Source: Bacteroides sp. (GTDB lineage Bacteria > Bacteroidota > Bacteroidia > Bacteroidales > Bacteroidaceae). Taken from it: DNA of 64,000 nt. The notes beneath the pieces are model-generated. The model had not been told where the DNA came from. It saw only the letters and a program-made list of their open reading frames with translations, and searched no databases. Positions within the stretch are counted from its first letter, which is position 1. Each line of letters begins with the position of its first letter. Shown here one piece after another: positions 55,126-63,958 of the stretch. The stretch is taken from assembly GCA_019416685.1 (NCBI GenBank), contig DXWV01000072.1:14583-78582 (forward strand), read 5' to 3'. Made by a program: the position numbers and the translations under genes.

Positions 55126-56253
55126 ATGAAAATAGCTTTTGATGCCAAAAGAGCAGCACAAAACCGCACAGGTCTCGGCAATTACAGCCGCTTTGTTATT
55201 GAAGGCTTAAGCCGTTACTACCCTGAAAACAAATACCTGTTGTACACTCCCAATGAACGAAAAGCAAAGTTATTGGGTAATTTGTCACAGCAAGAGAATT
55301 GTGTTGTCTGTTATCCAGATAAAGCGATCTGGAAAAATCTACCTTCATTGTGGCGTGTCAGCGGCATCAAAGGACAGCTGCAAAACGATCATCCGGCTAT
55401 TTTCCACGGGCTTAGTAATGAACTCCCTTTAGGGATCGAACGGTTGAAAGAAATCAAAAGTATCGTTACGATTCATGACTTGATTTTCCTTCGCTATCCT
55501 AACTTCTATTCATATATAGACCGCAACATATATACTTATAAATTTCGCCGGGCCTGCCAGATAGCCAACAGTATTATCGCTGTAAGCGAATGTACCAAAA
55601 GAGACATTATACACAATTTTAATATTCCGGCAGAAAAAATAAAAGTTATTTATCAAGGATGTGATGAAAGTTTTCTCCACCCGGCAGACTCCGGTTTGAA
55701 AGAAGAAGCACGCAAACAATACGGGCTTCCGGAAAAATATCTTTTATATGTGGGAAGTATTGAAAGCCGCAAAAACCTGTTGTTAATAGCTAAGGCCCTT
55801 ACAAAAGCTTCTTGTGACTTACCTTTGGTAGCGATAGGAAAACATACCCCTTATGCAGATACCGTTCTTCAGTATGCGCGGGAGAACGGACTGTCGAATC
55901 GGCTTCTAATGTTGCACAACGTTTCGTTCCGTTATTTCCCTGCTATCTACCAGATGGCCTCTCTATTTATCTATCCAAGTTTTTTTGAGGGATTCGGTAT
56001 TCCCATTCTGGAAGCATTAAACAGTAAAATTCCTGTAATCGGAGCTACAGGTTCTTGCCTGGAAGAAGCAGGTGGAGACCATTCCATCTACATAAATCCC
56101 GAAAATGAACAGGAACTTGCTGATGCCATAGATCGAGTCATGGCAAATCCCACCTTACAACAGGAAATGGTTGAAAAAGGAACAGAGTATGCTGCTCGTT
56201 TCGGACAAGAGACATTAACCCGGCAAATGATGGAACATTACCTCTCGCTGTAA
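55126..56253 (+). CDS. Glycosyltransferase family 4 (mannosyltransferase-like)
   Basis: A 375-residue GT-B enzyme started at ATG 55,126 (MKIAFDAKRAAQNRTGLGNY), a typical opening for this GT4 group. IVTIHDLIFLRYPNFYSY and IIAVSECTKRDIIHNFNIP lie in the N-domain; YLLYVGSIESRKNLLLIAKA and FFEGFGIPILEALNSKIPVI (E-x7-E) lie in the donor domain. It would use a nucleotide sugar, often GDP-mannose, for lipopolysaccharide or exopolysaccharide assembly. It ends 5 bp before a convergent acyltransferase gene. Confidence 0.9.
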   Translation: MKIAFDAKRAAQNRTGLGNYSRFVIEGLSRYYPENKYLLYTPNERKAKLLGNLSQQENCVVCYPDKAIWKNLPSLWRVSGIKGQLQNDHPAIFHGLSNELPLGIERLKEIKSIVTIHDLIFLRYPNFYSYIDRNIYTYKFRRACQIANSIIAVSECTKRDIIHNFNIPAEKIKVIYQGCDESFLHPADSGLKEEARKQYGLPEKYLLYVGSIESRKNLLLIAKALTKASCDLPLVAIGKHTPYADTVLQYARENGLSNRLLMLHNVSFRYFPAIYQMASLFIYPSFFEGFGIPILEALNSKIPVIGATGSCLEEAGGDHSIYINPENEQELADAIDRVMANPTLQQEMVEKGTEYAARFGQETLTRQMMEHYLSL

Positions 56254-56258
56254 AATTA

Positions 56259-57164
56259 TTATTTCTGATTTCTTCTCAGATATTCTTCGTAGGTTCTTTT
56301 CCACCGATTATGACTCCACAGCCAATACTGAGGAGCTCGCTGAATAGTCGCCTCCAGGCGCCGGGCATAATCAACCGTTATTTCATAATTCGGGAAGGAT
56401 TTGGGTTGATCGGTCATCAGGATAAACTCTGCATGATAATACCCTCTTCTTACTCTTTGTACATCTATATACACTACTACAGCATCGGTTGCTTTAGCAA
56501 TGCCTTCTGCACCAACAAAGAATGAGGACTTATGATTCAGAAAATCAGTCCACATATTCACAAAATTCCAGTTGGGAGACTGATCGGATATAAAGCCAAT
56601 GATGAAACGTTTATTCTGCTGTTTATAACGTACCAATTGACGTAAAGCCATGAACATCTCTATATTAACTGCACGAAAACGACTTCGCATTCGCAGGAAT
56701 AGCTGATCAAAAGCCGGACTTTCCAATCGGTGATAAATCTGTCCTACCACAAGGTCTTTATCAATATCTAAATGTAAAGGTAAAGAAGCCACCCACTCCC
56801 AATTACAATAGTGGCCCAGATAAGCGACGCAATCTCTATCCTTTATAATTTCATTTATCTTTTCCACACCACCAAAAGTCATCCGCCTGCGTATCTGCTT
56901 TTCGCTCATAGAAAACAGCTTAATCGTTTCCACCATATAATCACAAAAATAATGATAGAATGCTTTCTCTATTCTTTGTATCTCCCCCAACTCCTTTTCA
57001 GGGAAAGATTCAATCAGATTTTTCCGAACAATCTTCCTGCGATAACGAACACAATAATAAAGTGGAAAATACAATAAGTCAGAGAATATATAGAGAAATC
57101 GCAACGGTAATAAAGAAGCAACAAACCAAAAGAAAAAAACAAAATAATATAAAACAGTTTTCAT
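56259..57164 (-). CDS. LpxL/HtrB-like lipid A acyltransferase
   Basis: This 301-residue membrane-associated acyltransferase has an N-terminal hydrophobic anchor and the catalytic H-x4-E motif in CVAYLGHYCNWEW (about 113-125). GFISDQSPNWNFV and ATIQRAPQYWLWSHNRWK are family motifs near the middle and C-terminus. It would add a secondary fatty acid to lipid A. It is the 3' gene of a minus-strand series (GT9 - GtrB - GtrA - acyltransferase) with gaps of 4 to 19 bp, which ties the series to lipopolysaccharide synthesis. Confidence 0.9.
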   Translation of the reverse strand: MKTVLYYFVFFFWFVASLLPLRFLYIFSDLLYFPLYYCVRYRRKIVRKNLIESFPEKELGEIQRIEKAFYHYFCDYMVETIKLFSMSEKQIRRRMTFGGVEKINEIIKDRDCVAYLGHYCNWEWVASLPLHLDIDKDLVVGQIYHRLESPAFDQLFLRMRSRFRAVNIEMFMALRQLVRYKQQNKRFIIGFISDQSPNWNFVNMWTDFLNHKSSFFVGAEGIAKATDAVVVYIDVQRVRRGYYHAEFILMTDQPKSFPNYEITVDYARRLEATIQRAPQYWLWSHNRWKRTYEEYLRRNQK

Positions 57165-57168
57165 ACTC

Positions 57169-57561
57169 TCACTTATTTTTATGCTTAAAAACCCAACGAA
57201 GTAATAAAAAATTTATTGGAACTGCAATAGCCAAAACTAAAACAGGAGCCAACACCTTTGAAATTCCTAAATACAAGAAAAGGTTCAGAAAAGACAAATG
57301 AATCAAATAGTTAACCAGATGGCTTCCTCCAAAACCCAAGGCCTTCCTGATAGAAGGTGAACTATGGAAAGTAAGATACGAAGTGAGAAAGAAATTACAT
57401 ATCAAGCTAATCAAATATCCCACTGTATAGGCAACATTTACATTAATCCTTGTTTGTAACAGATAATAACCCCCATAATGTAAACCCGAAGCTAATACCC
57501 CGACCACACAAAACCGAATAAATTCGTATCGCTTTTCTCTTGATTTCAACATTCCTTCCAT
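57169..57561 (-). CDS. GtrA-family membrane protein
   Basis: This 130-residue protein has four predicted membrane helices and the family opening RYEFIRFCVVGVLASGLHYG. GtrA proteins are thought to help flip polyprenyl-phosphate-linked sugars made by a GtrB-type enzyme. The neighbour 9 bp upstream is exactly such an enzyme, and the pair is followed by the acyltransferase gene after 4 bp. Met4 could be the start instead of Met1. The flippase role is established for the family only in part. Confidence 0.85.
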   Translation of the reverse strand: MEGMLKSREKRYEFIRFCVVGVLASGLHYGGYYLLQTRINVNVAYTVGYLISLICNFFLTSYLTFHSSPSIRKALGFGGSHLVNYLIHLSFLNLFLYLGISKVLAPVLVLAIAVPINFLLLRWVFKHKNK

Positions 57562-57570
57562 TATCTTACC

Positions 57571-58554
57571 TTAGTCGTGCACAGTCTTCGCATCCGGATT
57601 CTCCGTATCTTCATTATTCAATAAAACAGATTCAATATTATAACGGGGTCTATCTTTCACCTCAATATATATTTTCCCAATATATTCGCCCACAACTCCA
57701 AGGCTAATCAAAATTACAGCTCCCACAAACCAGACTGAAAGCATCAGTGAAGTCCACCCCGGAACAACATGACCAATCCAGAGTGAATGTAAGATATAGA
57801 CCAATACTCCCACAGTTATTAATAGAAACAGTAGTCCTGCCAGAAGGATCATTCTCACCGGTCTCACAGAAAAGGAGGTAATGCCGTCTATCGCGAAGTT
57901 CAGCATTTTACTAAAGGGATATTTAGATTCTCCTGCAAATCGCTCAACCCGGTCATAATATACAGAAGCCGTATTATAACCGATTAATGGCACAATGCCT
58001 CTAAGAAAAAGATTTCTTTCACGAAACTTACACAACTGTTCAATGGCTCTCTTGCTCATTAGACGATAGTCAGCATGATTATAAACCGACTTTATCCCCA
58101 TAGCACGCATGAACTTATAAAAGCTTAAAGCTGTAAAACGTTTAAAGAAAGTATCAGAGGTTCTGCTTTTACGTACGCCATAAACGATATCAAATCCTTC
58201 TTTATATTTAATGACCATTTCTTCTATAACAGCAGTATCATCCTGCAAGTCGGCATCAATAGAAATGACTATATCGCAAAATCTTCCGGCAACAGTAAGC
58301 CCCGCCATTAATGCATTCTGATGTCCTACATTGCTGGCTAAATTGACCCCACAAATAGATTTATTATTTGAATGAAGAGTTGAAATCAAAGACCATGTTC
58401 CATCTGTACTTCCATCATTTACGTAAAGAATAAAACTATTGGGTGTTATCAGTTTCCTGTTAATGAGCGCCTCCATCACCTTGGTCAAACGTTTAGTTGT
58501 TTCAACCAATACCGCTTCTTCTTTATAACAGGGAACAACAATGGCAAGTCTCAT
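57571..58554 (-). CDS. GtrB/DPM1-type polyprenyl-phosphate glycosyltransferase (GT2)
   Basis: A 327-residue protein started at ATG 58,552-58,554 (MRLAIVVPCYKEEAVLVETT); an in-frame TTG at 58,581 is rejected. The GT2 domain has ILYVNDGSTDGTWSLI, NVGHQNALMAGL and ISIDADLQDD (D-x-D). NHADYRLMSKRAIEQL and FLRGIVPLIG are typical of polyprenyl-phosphate mannosyl/glucosyl transferases. Two C-terminal membrane helices (about 235-300) anchor it. With GtrA it should supply a lipid-linked sugar for periplasmic glycan modification. Confidence 0.9.
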   Translation of the reverse strand: MRLAIVVPCYKEEAVLVETTKRLTKVMEALINRKLITPNSFILYVNDGSTDGTWSLISTLHSNNKSICGVNLASNVGHQNALMAGLTVAGRFCDIVISIDADLQDDTAVIEEMVIKYKEGFDIVYGVRKSRTSDTFFKRFTALSFYKFMRAMGIKSVYNHADYRLMSKRAIEQLCKFRERNLFLRGIVPLIGYNTASVYYDRVERFAGESKYPFSKMLNFAIDGITSFSVRPVRMILLAGLLFLLITVGVLVYILHSLWIGHVVPGWTSLMLSVWFVGAVILISLGVVGEYIGKIYIEVKDRPRYNIESVLLNNEDTENPDAKTVHD

Positions 58555-58573
58555 TTCTTCTTTACTTTTCCGG

Positions 58574-59611
58574 TTAATCAATCAACAGACCTTCCACTTT
58601 ACTTATTATCTGCTCTGGTTTAATATTTCTCATACAAGCATAATCCCCGCGAAAACAGGGTTTCTGCCCATATACCGAACAGGGACGGCAAGATAAATCA
58701 AGCTGTACTGTATTGATTGGCAACTGTTTCCAGCCCATAAAACCAGCGTAAGGATGAGTTGCTCCCCAAACGGAAACCACCGGAGTATTTACCAATGAAG
58801 CCAAATGCATATTAGCCGAATCCATAGAGAGCATCACATCCAGATGGCTCATCAGATTCAGTTCCGTATTCATATTTAATTTACCGATCATAGACGTCAC
58901 AGATGGGTACTTTGACATCCATGAATCAAAAACATTCTGTTCGTCCATGCCTCCACCAAACAGGAAAACTTTAACATCCGAACGTTGAGCGAAATGGGCG
59001 ATCACCTTCTCTTGCAGTTCTATGGGATATATTTTCCCTTCATGCTTGGCAAAGGGAGCAATACCGATCCATTTTATCCCTTTCTCTTTTTCTCCGGTTA
59101 CAGGTTCTATTAAAGAAAAATCTCCTTTTCCTTCACCATAGATTGAAGTAAAATTCAACAAAACCGGAAAGCCTAACTCCTCCAATACATCTGCATAGTG
59201 CCTGAAAGAGCTTTTCTGATTTTCCAATACCTTGTTATGACGCCGTACTAACTTCTTTTTTCCTTTTCGGCCCTTATCAATAAATGCTACCGGAACTCCG
59301 GACATTCTAAACCTTAAACGGATATATTTCGTACGCAGCACATTATGAAAATCAGCCACATAGTCGAAATGAAGTTTTTTCAACTCCGAATAAAGTATAT
59401 TCAATCCCCAAAGTCCCTTATGTTTACCGGTAAGATCTGCACTTATAAAATGTACATTGGCTGGTAAACCTTGAAAAAGAGGCTGTAGCACCCCACGGCT
59501 CAACACAGTAATTTCATGCTGAGGATACTGGGTTGCCAACGAATAGACTACCGGAATAGTCATAGCAACATCACCAAGTGCTGAGAAACGAATGATAAGG
59601 ATACGGGCCAT
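58574..59611 (-). CDS. GT9 heptosyltransferase-like protein
   Basis: This 345-residue GT-B enzyme has the GT9 opening RILIIRFSALGDVAMTIPVV and the C-terminal MLSMDSANMHLASLVNTPVV followed by WGATHPYAGF. A cysteine-rich stretch near the end (LSCRPCSVYGQKPCFRGDYA) recurs in Bacteroidetes GT9 proteins as I recall. It would add heptose or another core sugar to lipid A-core. The gene is 3 bp from the DUF4254 gene upstream and 19 bp from the GtrB-type gene, so it is within the operon. Confidence 0.9.
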   Translation of the reverse strand: MARILIIRFSALGDVAMTIPVVYSLATQYPQHEITVLSRGVLQPLFQGLPANVHFISADLTGKHKGLWGLNILYSELKKLHFDYVADFHNVLRTKYIRLRFRMSGVPVAFIDKGRKGKKKLVRRHNKVLENQKSSFRHYADVLEELGFPVLLNFTSIYGEGKGDFSLIEPVTGEKEKGIKWIGIAPFAKHEGKIYPIELQEKVIAHFAQRSDVKVFLFGGGMDEQNVFDSWMSKYPSVTSMIGKLNMNTELNLMSHLDVMLSMDSANMHLASLVNTPVVSVWGATHPYAGFMGWKQLPINTVQLDLSCRPCSVYGQKPCFRGDYACMRNIKPEQIISKVEGLLID

Positions 59612-59614
59612 CGT

Positions 59615-60220
59615 TTATTTTTTAGCATAAAGCACCGGATTCAAAGCCGGATCATTATACATCTTCATCTGCTTATATACCTTCATGTATTTTCTGCCGG
59701 CCTCAATATCAGTCAACAATTGGTCAATAGCCGTTGACAGATCTTTCTGTTGTTCCAACAGAATAGAAAGTTTAGCAAGACATTGGTCATGATGTTCTTT
59801 CGTTGTATCCGTGCGATCTACTTCCTGCTGCATATGGTAGATTTTCAAAGCAAGTATGGAGAGACGATCAACGGCCCAAGCAGGACTTTCCGTATTAATC
59901 GTAGCGTTTGGCAGAGAAACAACATCTTTATATTTATCAAAGAAATAACTGTCAATCAATTCCACCAAATCCGTACGATCCTGGTTGGACTTATCAATTC
60001 TGCGTTTCAACTTCAATGCTTCTACCGGGTCAATCTGAGGATCACGGATTATATCTTCAAAATGCCATTGCACAGCATCAATCCAGTTCTTTAAATACAA
60101 ATAATATTCAATCGTTTTCAACTCATATGGGTTATTCATCGGAGCATCCACACTATCTGTAATATGATAATCGCCGGTCGATTTCCCAAAAATGTCATTG
60201 CAAAGGTTACTAAATGTCAT
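59615..60220 (-). CDS. DUF4254 protein
   Basis: A 201-residue protein started at ATG 60,218-60,220 (MTFSNLCNDIFGKSTGDYHI); an upstream in-frame start adds a hydrophobic stretch without support. It is rich in charged helices (YYLYLKNWIDAVQWHFEDII, LKLKRRIDKSNQDRTDLVEL) and has no signal peptide or membrane segment. It matches DUF4254, whose genes are regularly next to heptosyltransferase genes in Bacteroidetes. The function is unknown. It is the first gene of the minus-strand lipopolysaccharide operon, or follows the GT4 gene after 81 bp. Confidence 0.8.
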   Translation of the reverse strand: MTFSNLCNDIFGKSTGDYHITDSVDAPMNNPYELKTIEYYLYLKNWIDAVQWHFEDIIRDPQIDPVEALKLKRRIDKSNQDRTDLVELIDSYFFDKYKDVVSLPNATINTESPAWAVDRLSILALKIYHMQQEVDRTDTTKEHHDQCLAKLSILLEQQKDLSTAIDQLLTDIEAGRKYMKVYKQMKMYNDPALNPVLYAKK

Positions 60221-60301
60221 AGTTATAATCATTTTAATGAATGTACAATAAGACAAAGCTAAAGAATTTTTCTCAGACGAACAATCCTTTCTTACTTTTA
60301 A

Positions 60302-61393
60302 TTATACATCCATACTATAAACGCGCATTATAGCTTCATAGAACTTATCATAAGTCAATTCTTCCTGAAAATATTTTTTAGCCTGATCCCCCAAACGATT
60401 ACGTGTTTCAGAATCCGAAATCAGCGTTGACAACGCCTGAGACAAAGCATCAACATCACCTGGTGCCACTAACCAGCCATTACTTCCATGCTTAATAAAT
60501 TCCACTTGTGCCCCATTATCCGTCGTTACAATACATTTTCCTGCCTGCATAAATTCTATAGCAGTCAATCCGAAAGCCTCTTGACACAAAGAAGGAGCAA
60601 CTCCGATATCAGCATCTGCAATAAGTGCACGCACTTTATCCGAATGTCCCAGAAATGCAACTTTATCAGCCAGCCCTTCTGAAGCCACAAGTGCTTTCAA
60701 TCGCTCGATAAAATCATCCTGTCCCTTACCTATAATTACTGAAAAGAAATTAAGATGATGAAGTTTGCCTAATGCTGCAATCAGCTGAAGTATGCCTTTC
60801 GCCGGAACAACTCTCCCTACAAAAACAATCAACGGACACTCTTTAGCAATATGAAACCTTTCACGAAGGGTTTCCGACTTAACTATAGGTTCTATATAAG
60901 AAGGAATACTGTTGTGAACAACGATACTGCGTTCTTTAGGGAAACCGGGAACTGAACCTAAGAAAGTTTGTTCACCAAGCCGTGATACGAACACGATACG
61001 ATTTATATGACGATAGGCCCAAAGATAGAGAGGATTATTTTTCCCTTTTTTAATAAGATGCCTCGTGAGAACAATCTTTGCTTTACTTCCGGAAATACGT
61101 TTGGCAAGAATAACAGTAAACATCTCTTTAAAGCAATGGATATGTATAATATCCGTAGGATGGCTTTTCAAATACTTACTTAACCGGATAACCGAGTAAA
61201 AATCTATAATTCCTTTGAAAGGTAACTGATAATACTCCCCATCGATTCCTGCAACTCTCTGAGCTATAACAGAACTTTTCCGTGAGAAAAAGGTGACAGC
61301 ATGCCTGTGACTCGTAGAAGCTACAGCCAAGTCATATATATATTGTTCACCTCCTCCCCAAACAGGAGATGCAAAAATCTGAATGATATTCAT
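60302..61393 (-). CDS. Glycosyltransferase family 4
   Basis: This 363-residue GT-B enzyme has the N-terminal FASPVWGGGEQYIYDLAVAS and the donor-domain motifs CPLIVFVGRVVPAKGILQLI and CQEAFGLTAIEFMQAGKCIV (E-x7-E). Members act in lipopolysaccharide core or O-antigen synthesis. It is the most upstream gene of the minus-strand series, separated from pdxB by a divergent 110-bp region. Donor unknown. Confidence 0.9.
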   Translation of the reverse strand: MNIIQIFASPVWGGGEQYIYDLAVASTSHRHAVTFFSRKSSVIAQRVAGIDGEYYQLPFKGIIDFYSVIRLSKYLKSHPTDIIHIHCFKEMFTVILAKRISGSKAKIVLTRHLIKKGKNNPLYLWAYRHINRIVFVSRLGEQTFLGSVPGFPKERSIVVHNSIPSYIEPIVKSETLRERFHIAKECPLIVFVGRVVPAKGILQLIAALGKLHHLNFFSVIIGKGQDDFIERLKALVASEGLADKVAFLGHSDKVRALIADADIGVAPSLCQEAFGLTAIEFMQAGKCIVTTDNGAQVEFIKHGSNGWLVAPGDVDALSQALSTLISDSETRNRLGDQAKKYFQEELTYDKFYEAIMRVYSMDV

Positions 61394-61489
61394 ATTTATT
61401 TCTATCTTACAGCTTTAAAGCGAGTCGTCTTTGCCATCAGGCAGTAGTTTTTTACCTATCAAGTCCCGACAAAGATACTATTTTTTTTG

Positions 61490-61497
61490 TATTTTTG
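61490..61497 (+). promoter_or_regulatory. Predicted -7 element of pdxB
   Basis: TATTTTTG is an exact TAnnTTTG. Transcription from about 61,503 would leave only a ~12-nt leader before the ATG at 61,516. Confidence 0.5.
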
Positions 61498-61515
61498 CCA
61501 AAAATGAAAAATGAT

Positions 61516-62568
61516 ATGAAAATTATTATAGACGACAAGATTCCTTATATACAAGAGGCTATCAAAAAAATAGCGGAGGAAGTTGTTTACATATCAGGAA
61601 AAGACTTTACACCAGAACTCATACGGGATGCTGACGCACTAATTGTCCGTACAAGAACTCATTGTAACCGCGAACTGCTTGAAGGTAGCCAGGTTAAATT
61701 CATTGCAACTGCAACCATCGGATTCGATCACATTGATACAGAATACTGTCGTACAGCTGGCATTACCTGGACCAATGCTCCCGGATGTAATTCTGCTTCT
61801 GTAGCACAATACATTGAATCCGTACTCTCGTTGCTGAAGATCACCAAAGACAAGAATCTCAGTGAAATGTGTATAGGCATTGTAGGAGTTGGAAATGTAG
61901 GAAGTAAAATAATTGAAGTAGCAAAGACACAAGGGATGCGCATATTGCTGAATGATCTTCCCAGAGAAGAGAAAGAAGGGAATGCTGAATTTTGTTCTTT
62001 AGAACAAATAGCGCAAGAATGTGACATAATAACTTTCCACGTCCCTCTATACAAAGACGGAAAATACAAAACCTACCATTTGGCAAACGAATCATTTTTC
62101 CGTACTCTCAAACGCAAACCCATAATTATCAACACTTCCCGTGGAGAAGTTATTGAAACAAAAGCATTGCTGGAAGCCCTGCAAACAGGAGTCATTTCCG
62201 AAGCAATCATTGATGTATGGGAAAATGAACCCACTATTAATCTTGAGTTATTGAATAAAGTAATAATAGGAACCCCTCACATCGCAGGATATTCAGCAGA
62301 TGGAAAAGCAAATGCAACACGGATGTCATTGGACGCTCTCTGCCGGCATTTTGGTATAAAAGCCAACTACACCATCTCGCCTATGCAACCCCAAAACACA
62401 TTCATACAAGCTGCAACTTTAGAGGAAGCTTTACTAAAAATATACGATCCGCGCCAGGATAGTAACCGATTAAAATCACATCCAGAACAGTTTGAACAAC
62501 TTCGGGGAGACTATCCTCTAAGAAGAGAAAAAGAGGCGTATATTATATCAGTTGAAGTGCCGGAATAA
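61516..62568 (+). CDS. pdxB: 4-phosphoerythronate dehydrogenase
   Basis: This 350-residue NAD-dependent D-isomer-type dehydrogenase acts in the DXP-dependent pyridoxal phosphate route. Starts at 61,504 and a TTG at 61,495 are possible, but MKIIIDDKIPYIQEAI is the usual PdxB opening. KFIATATIGFDHIDTEYC, the Rossmann motif GIVGVGNVGSKIIEVA, RKPIIINTSRGEVIETKALL and GTPHIAGYSADGKANATRMS give the Arg, Glu and His of the catalytic set. The C-terminal dimerisation domain is present. It appears monocistronic. Confidence 0.93.
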   Translation: MKIIIDDKIPYIQEAIKKIAEEVVYISGKDFTPELIRDADALIVRTRTHCNRELLEGSQVKFIATATIGFDHIDTEYCRTAGITWTNAPGCNSASVAQYIESVLSLLKITKDKNLSEMCIGIVGVGNVGSKIIEVAKTQGMRILLNDLPREEKEGNAEFCSLEQIAQECDIITFHVPLYKDGKYKTYHLANESFFRTLKRKPIIINTSRGEVIETKALLEALQTGVISEAIIDVWENEPTINLELLNKVIIGTPHIAGYSADGKANATRMSLDALCRHFGIKANYTISPMQPQNTFIQAATLEEALLKIYDPRQDSNRLKSHPEQFEQLRGDYPLRREKEAYIISVEVPE

Positions 62569-62570
62569 AG

Positions 62571-62666
62571 TACGTATTTAACTTGGTGTTAATTAGTATA
62601 CTTTATAGGTAAAAAGTACGTACTTTTACAGGTATAAAGTACGTACTCCTGTAAACATAAAAATGG
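62571..62666. repeat. Tandem array B2: units of 22-24 bp with GTACGTAC core
   Basis: Right half-cores start at about 62,575, 62,599, 62,621 and 62,644. Units read GTACGTACTTTTACAGGTAT, and the array opens with TATTTAACTTGGTGTTAA, also found in array B1 at 32,868. It starts directly after the pdxB stop codon. The rest of the gap to 62,804 is AT-rich with only a weak promoter-like TATCTTTTA near the next ATG. Confidence 0.75.
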
Positions 62667-62804
62667 TAGTTAAGACACTATGTTAATAAAGTTATAGGAT
62701 TAGGATGTTATAGGGCGCAGAATAATTATATAGTTGATTTTAAAACAACTATTCACCACATTTTATAAATTAGGAATTTACAATTTATTTATCTTTTAAA
62801 TATC

Positions 62805-63833
62805 ATGAAAAAACTTTTTTTACTTGCTTTTCTCCTTCTGAGTGCTCTATCAGCAAACAGTAAGAAAGCCGGAGAATTTACTGTTTTACAATGGAATGTC
62901 TGGCAAGAAGGAACATCTGTACCAGGTGGTTATGACGCTATCATTAACGAAATTGTCCGTTTGAAACCAGATTTTGTCACCTTTAGTGAGGTCAGAAACT
63001 ATAACAAAAGCAATTTTAGTGCCCGCGTTCTGTCTTCTTTGCGAGAAAAGGGATTAACTTACTACTCTTTTTACAGCTATGACACCGGCCTACTGAGTAA
63101 ACATCCCATTACAGATTCTCTGACTGTTTTTCCCGAAAACGGAGATCACGGTAGTATTTACAGACTATTAGCCACCGTTAACGGACGCAAGGTAGCCGTA
63201 TACACAGCTCATCTGGATTATCTGGATTGTGCATACTACAATGTACGCGGATATGACGGTTCTACCTGGAAAGAAATTCCCAAACCTCAAACAGTGGAAG
63301 AGGTGTTAAAAGTTAATACAGACTCGCAACGTGATGATGCCATCAAACTATTCATTGACCAAGCCCATAAGGATATGGCCAACGGATATAGCATTATTTT
63401 AGGAGGAGATTTCAATGAGCCCTCTCACCGTGACTGGCTGGAAACGAACAAGGATATGTATGACCACAATGGCATGGTTATCCCCTGGACAGTAACCACT
63501 CTACTTGAAGAGGCCGGATTCATTGACAGCTATCGTGAAATTTATCCTGATCCGCTTACACACCCCGGATTTACTTATCCTTCGGACAATCTGTTAATAG
63601 CCCCCGAAAAGTTAACCTGGGCACCGAAAGCAGATGAACGCGACCGGATCGACTTCATTTTCTATCAAGGAAAAGGGCTACAAGCAGAGAAAGCAATTAT
63701 ATTCGGCCCTAAAAGTTCCATTGTACGAAGTCAAAGAGTGAAGGAAACATCCAAAGATAAATTTCTCCTTCCTAAAGGAGTATGGCCTACCGATCATAAA
63801 GGATTACTGGTCACATTCCGCTTCACAAAATAA
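62805..63833 (+). CDS. Secreted endonuclease/exonuclease/phosphatase-fold protein
   Basis: This 342-residue protein has a signal peptide (MKKLFLLAFLLLSALSANS) and the EEP fold. It shows the opening Asn in VLQWNVWQEG, the metal Glu in FVTFSEVRNY, ILGGDFNEPSHRDWLE with Asp and Asn, and the terminal WPTDHKGLLVTF with Asp-His. RDRIDFIFYQG is also typical. Members include nucleases, sphingomyelinases and sugar-phosphatases, and secreted Bacteroidetes versions are mostly untested. It is monocistronic, between repeat arrays B2 and A2. Confidence 0.88.
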   Translation: MKKLFLLAFLLLSALSANSKKAGEFTVLQWNVWQEGTSVPGGYDAIINEIVRLKPDFVTFSEVRNYNKSNFSARVLSSLREKGLTYYSFYSYDTGLLSKHPITDSLTVFPENGDHGSIYRLLATVNGRKVAVYTAHLDYLDCAYYNVRGYDGSTWKEIPKPQTVEEVLKVNTDSQRDDAIKLFIDQAHKDMANGYSIILGGDFNEPSHRDWLETNKDMYDHNGMVIPWTVTTLLEEAGFIDSYREIYPDPLTHPGFTYPSDNLLIAPEKLTWAPKADERDRIDFIFYQGKGLQAEKAIIFGPKSSIVRSQRVKETSKDKFLLPKGVWPTDHKGLLVTFRFTK

Positions 63834-63868
63834 ACAGATAAACGCCTGATAATGAGCGTTTATAAAAG

Positions 63869-63958
63869 TGTACATTTTTGTGATACAAGAGTGTACACTT
63901 TTATATAACAGGAATGTACACTTTTGCTATACAAGAGTGTACATTCTGACTATGCCTG
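63869..63958. repeat. Tandem array A2: four 23-bp units with TGTACA core
   Basis: TGTACA starts at 63,869, 63,892, 63,915 and 63,938, exactly 23 bp apart. Units such as TGTACACTTTTGCTATACAA are the same family as array A1 at 20,625. It follows the EEP gene; the last bases of the window show no gene. Confidence 0.85.
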
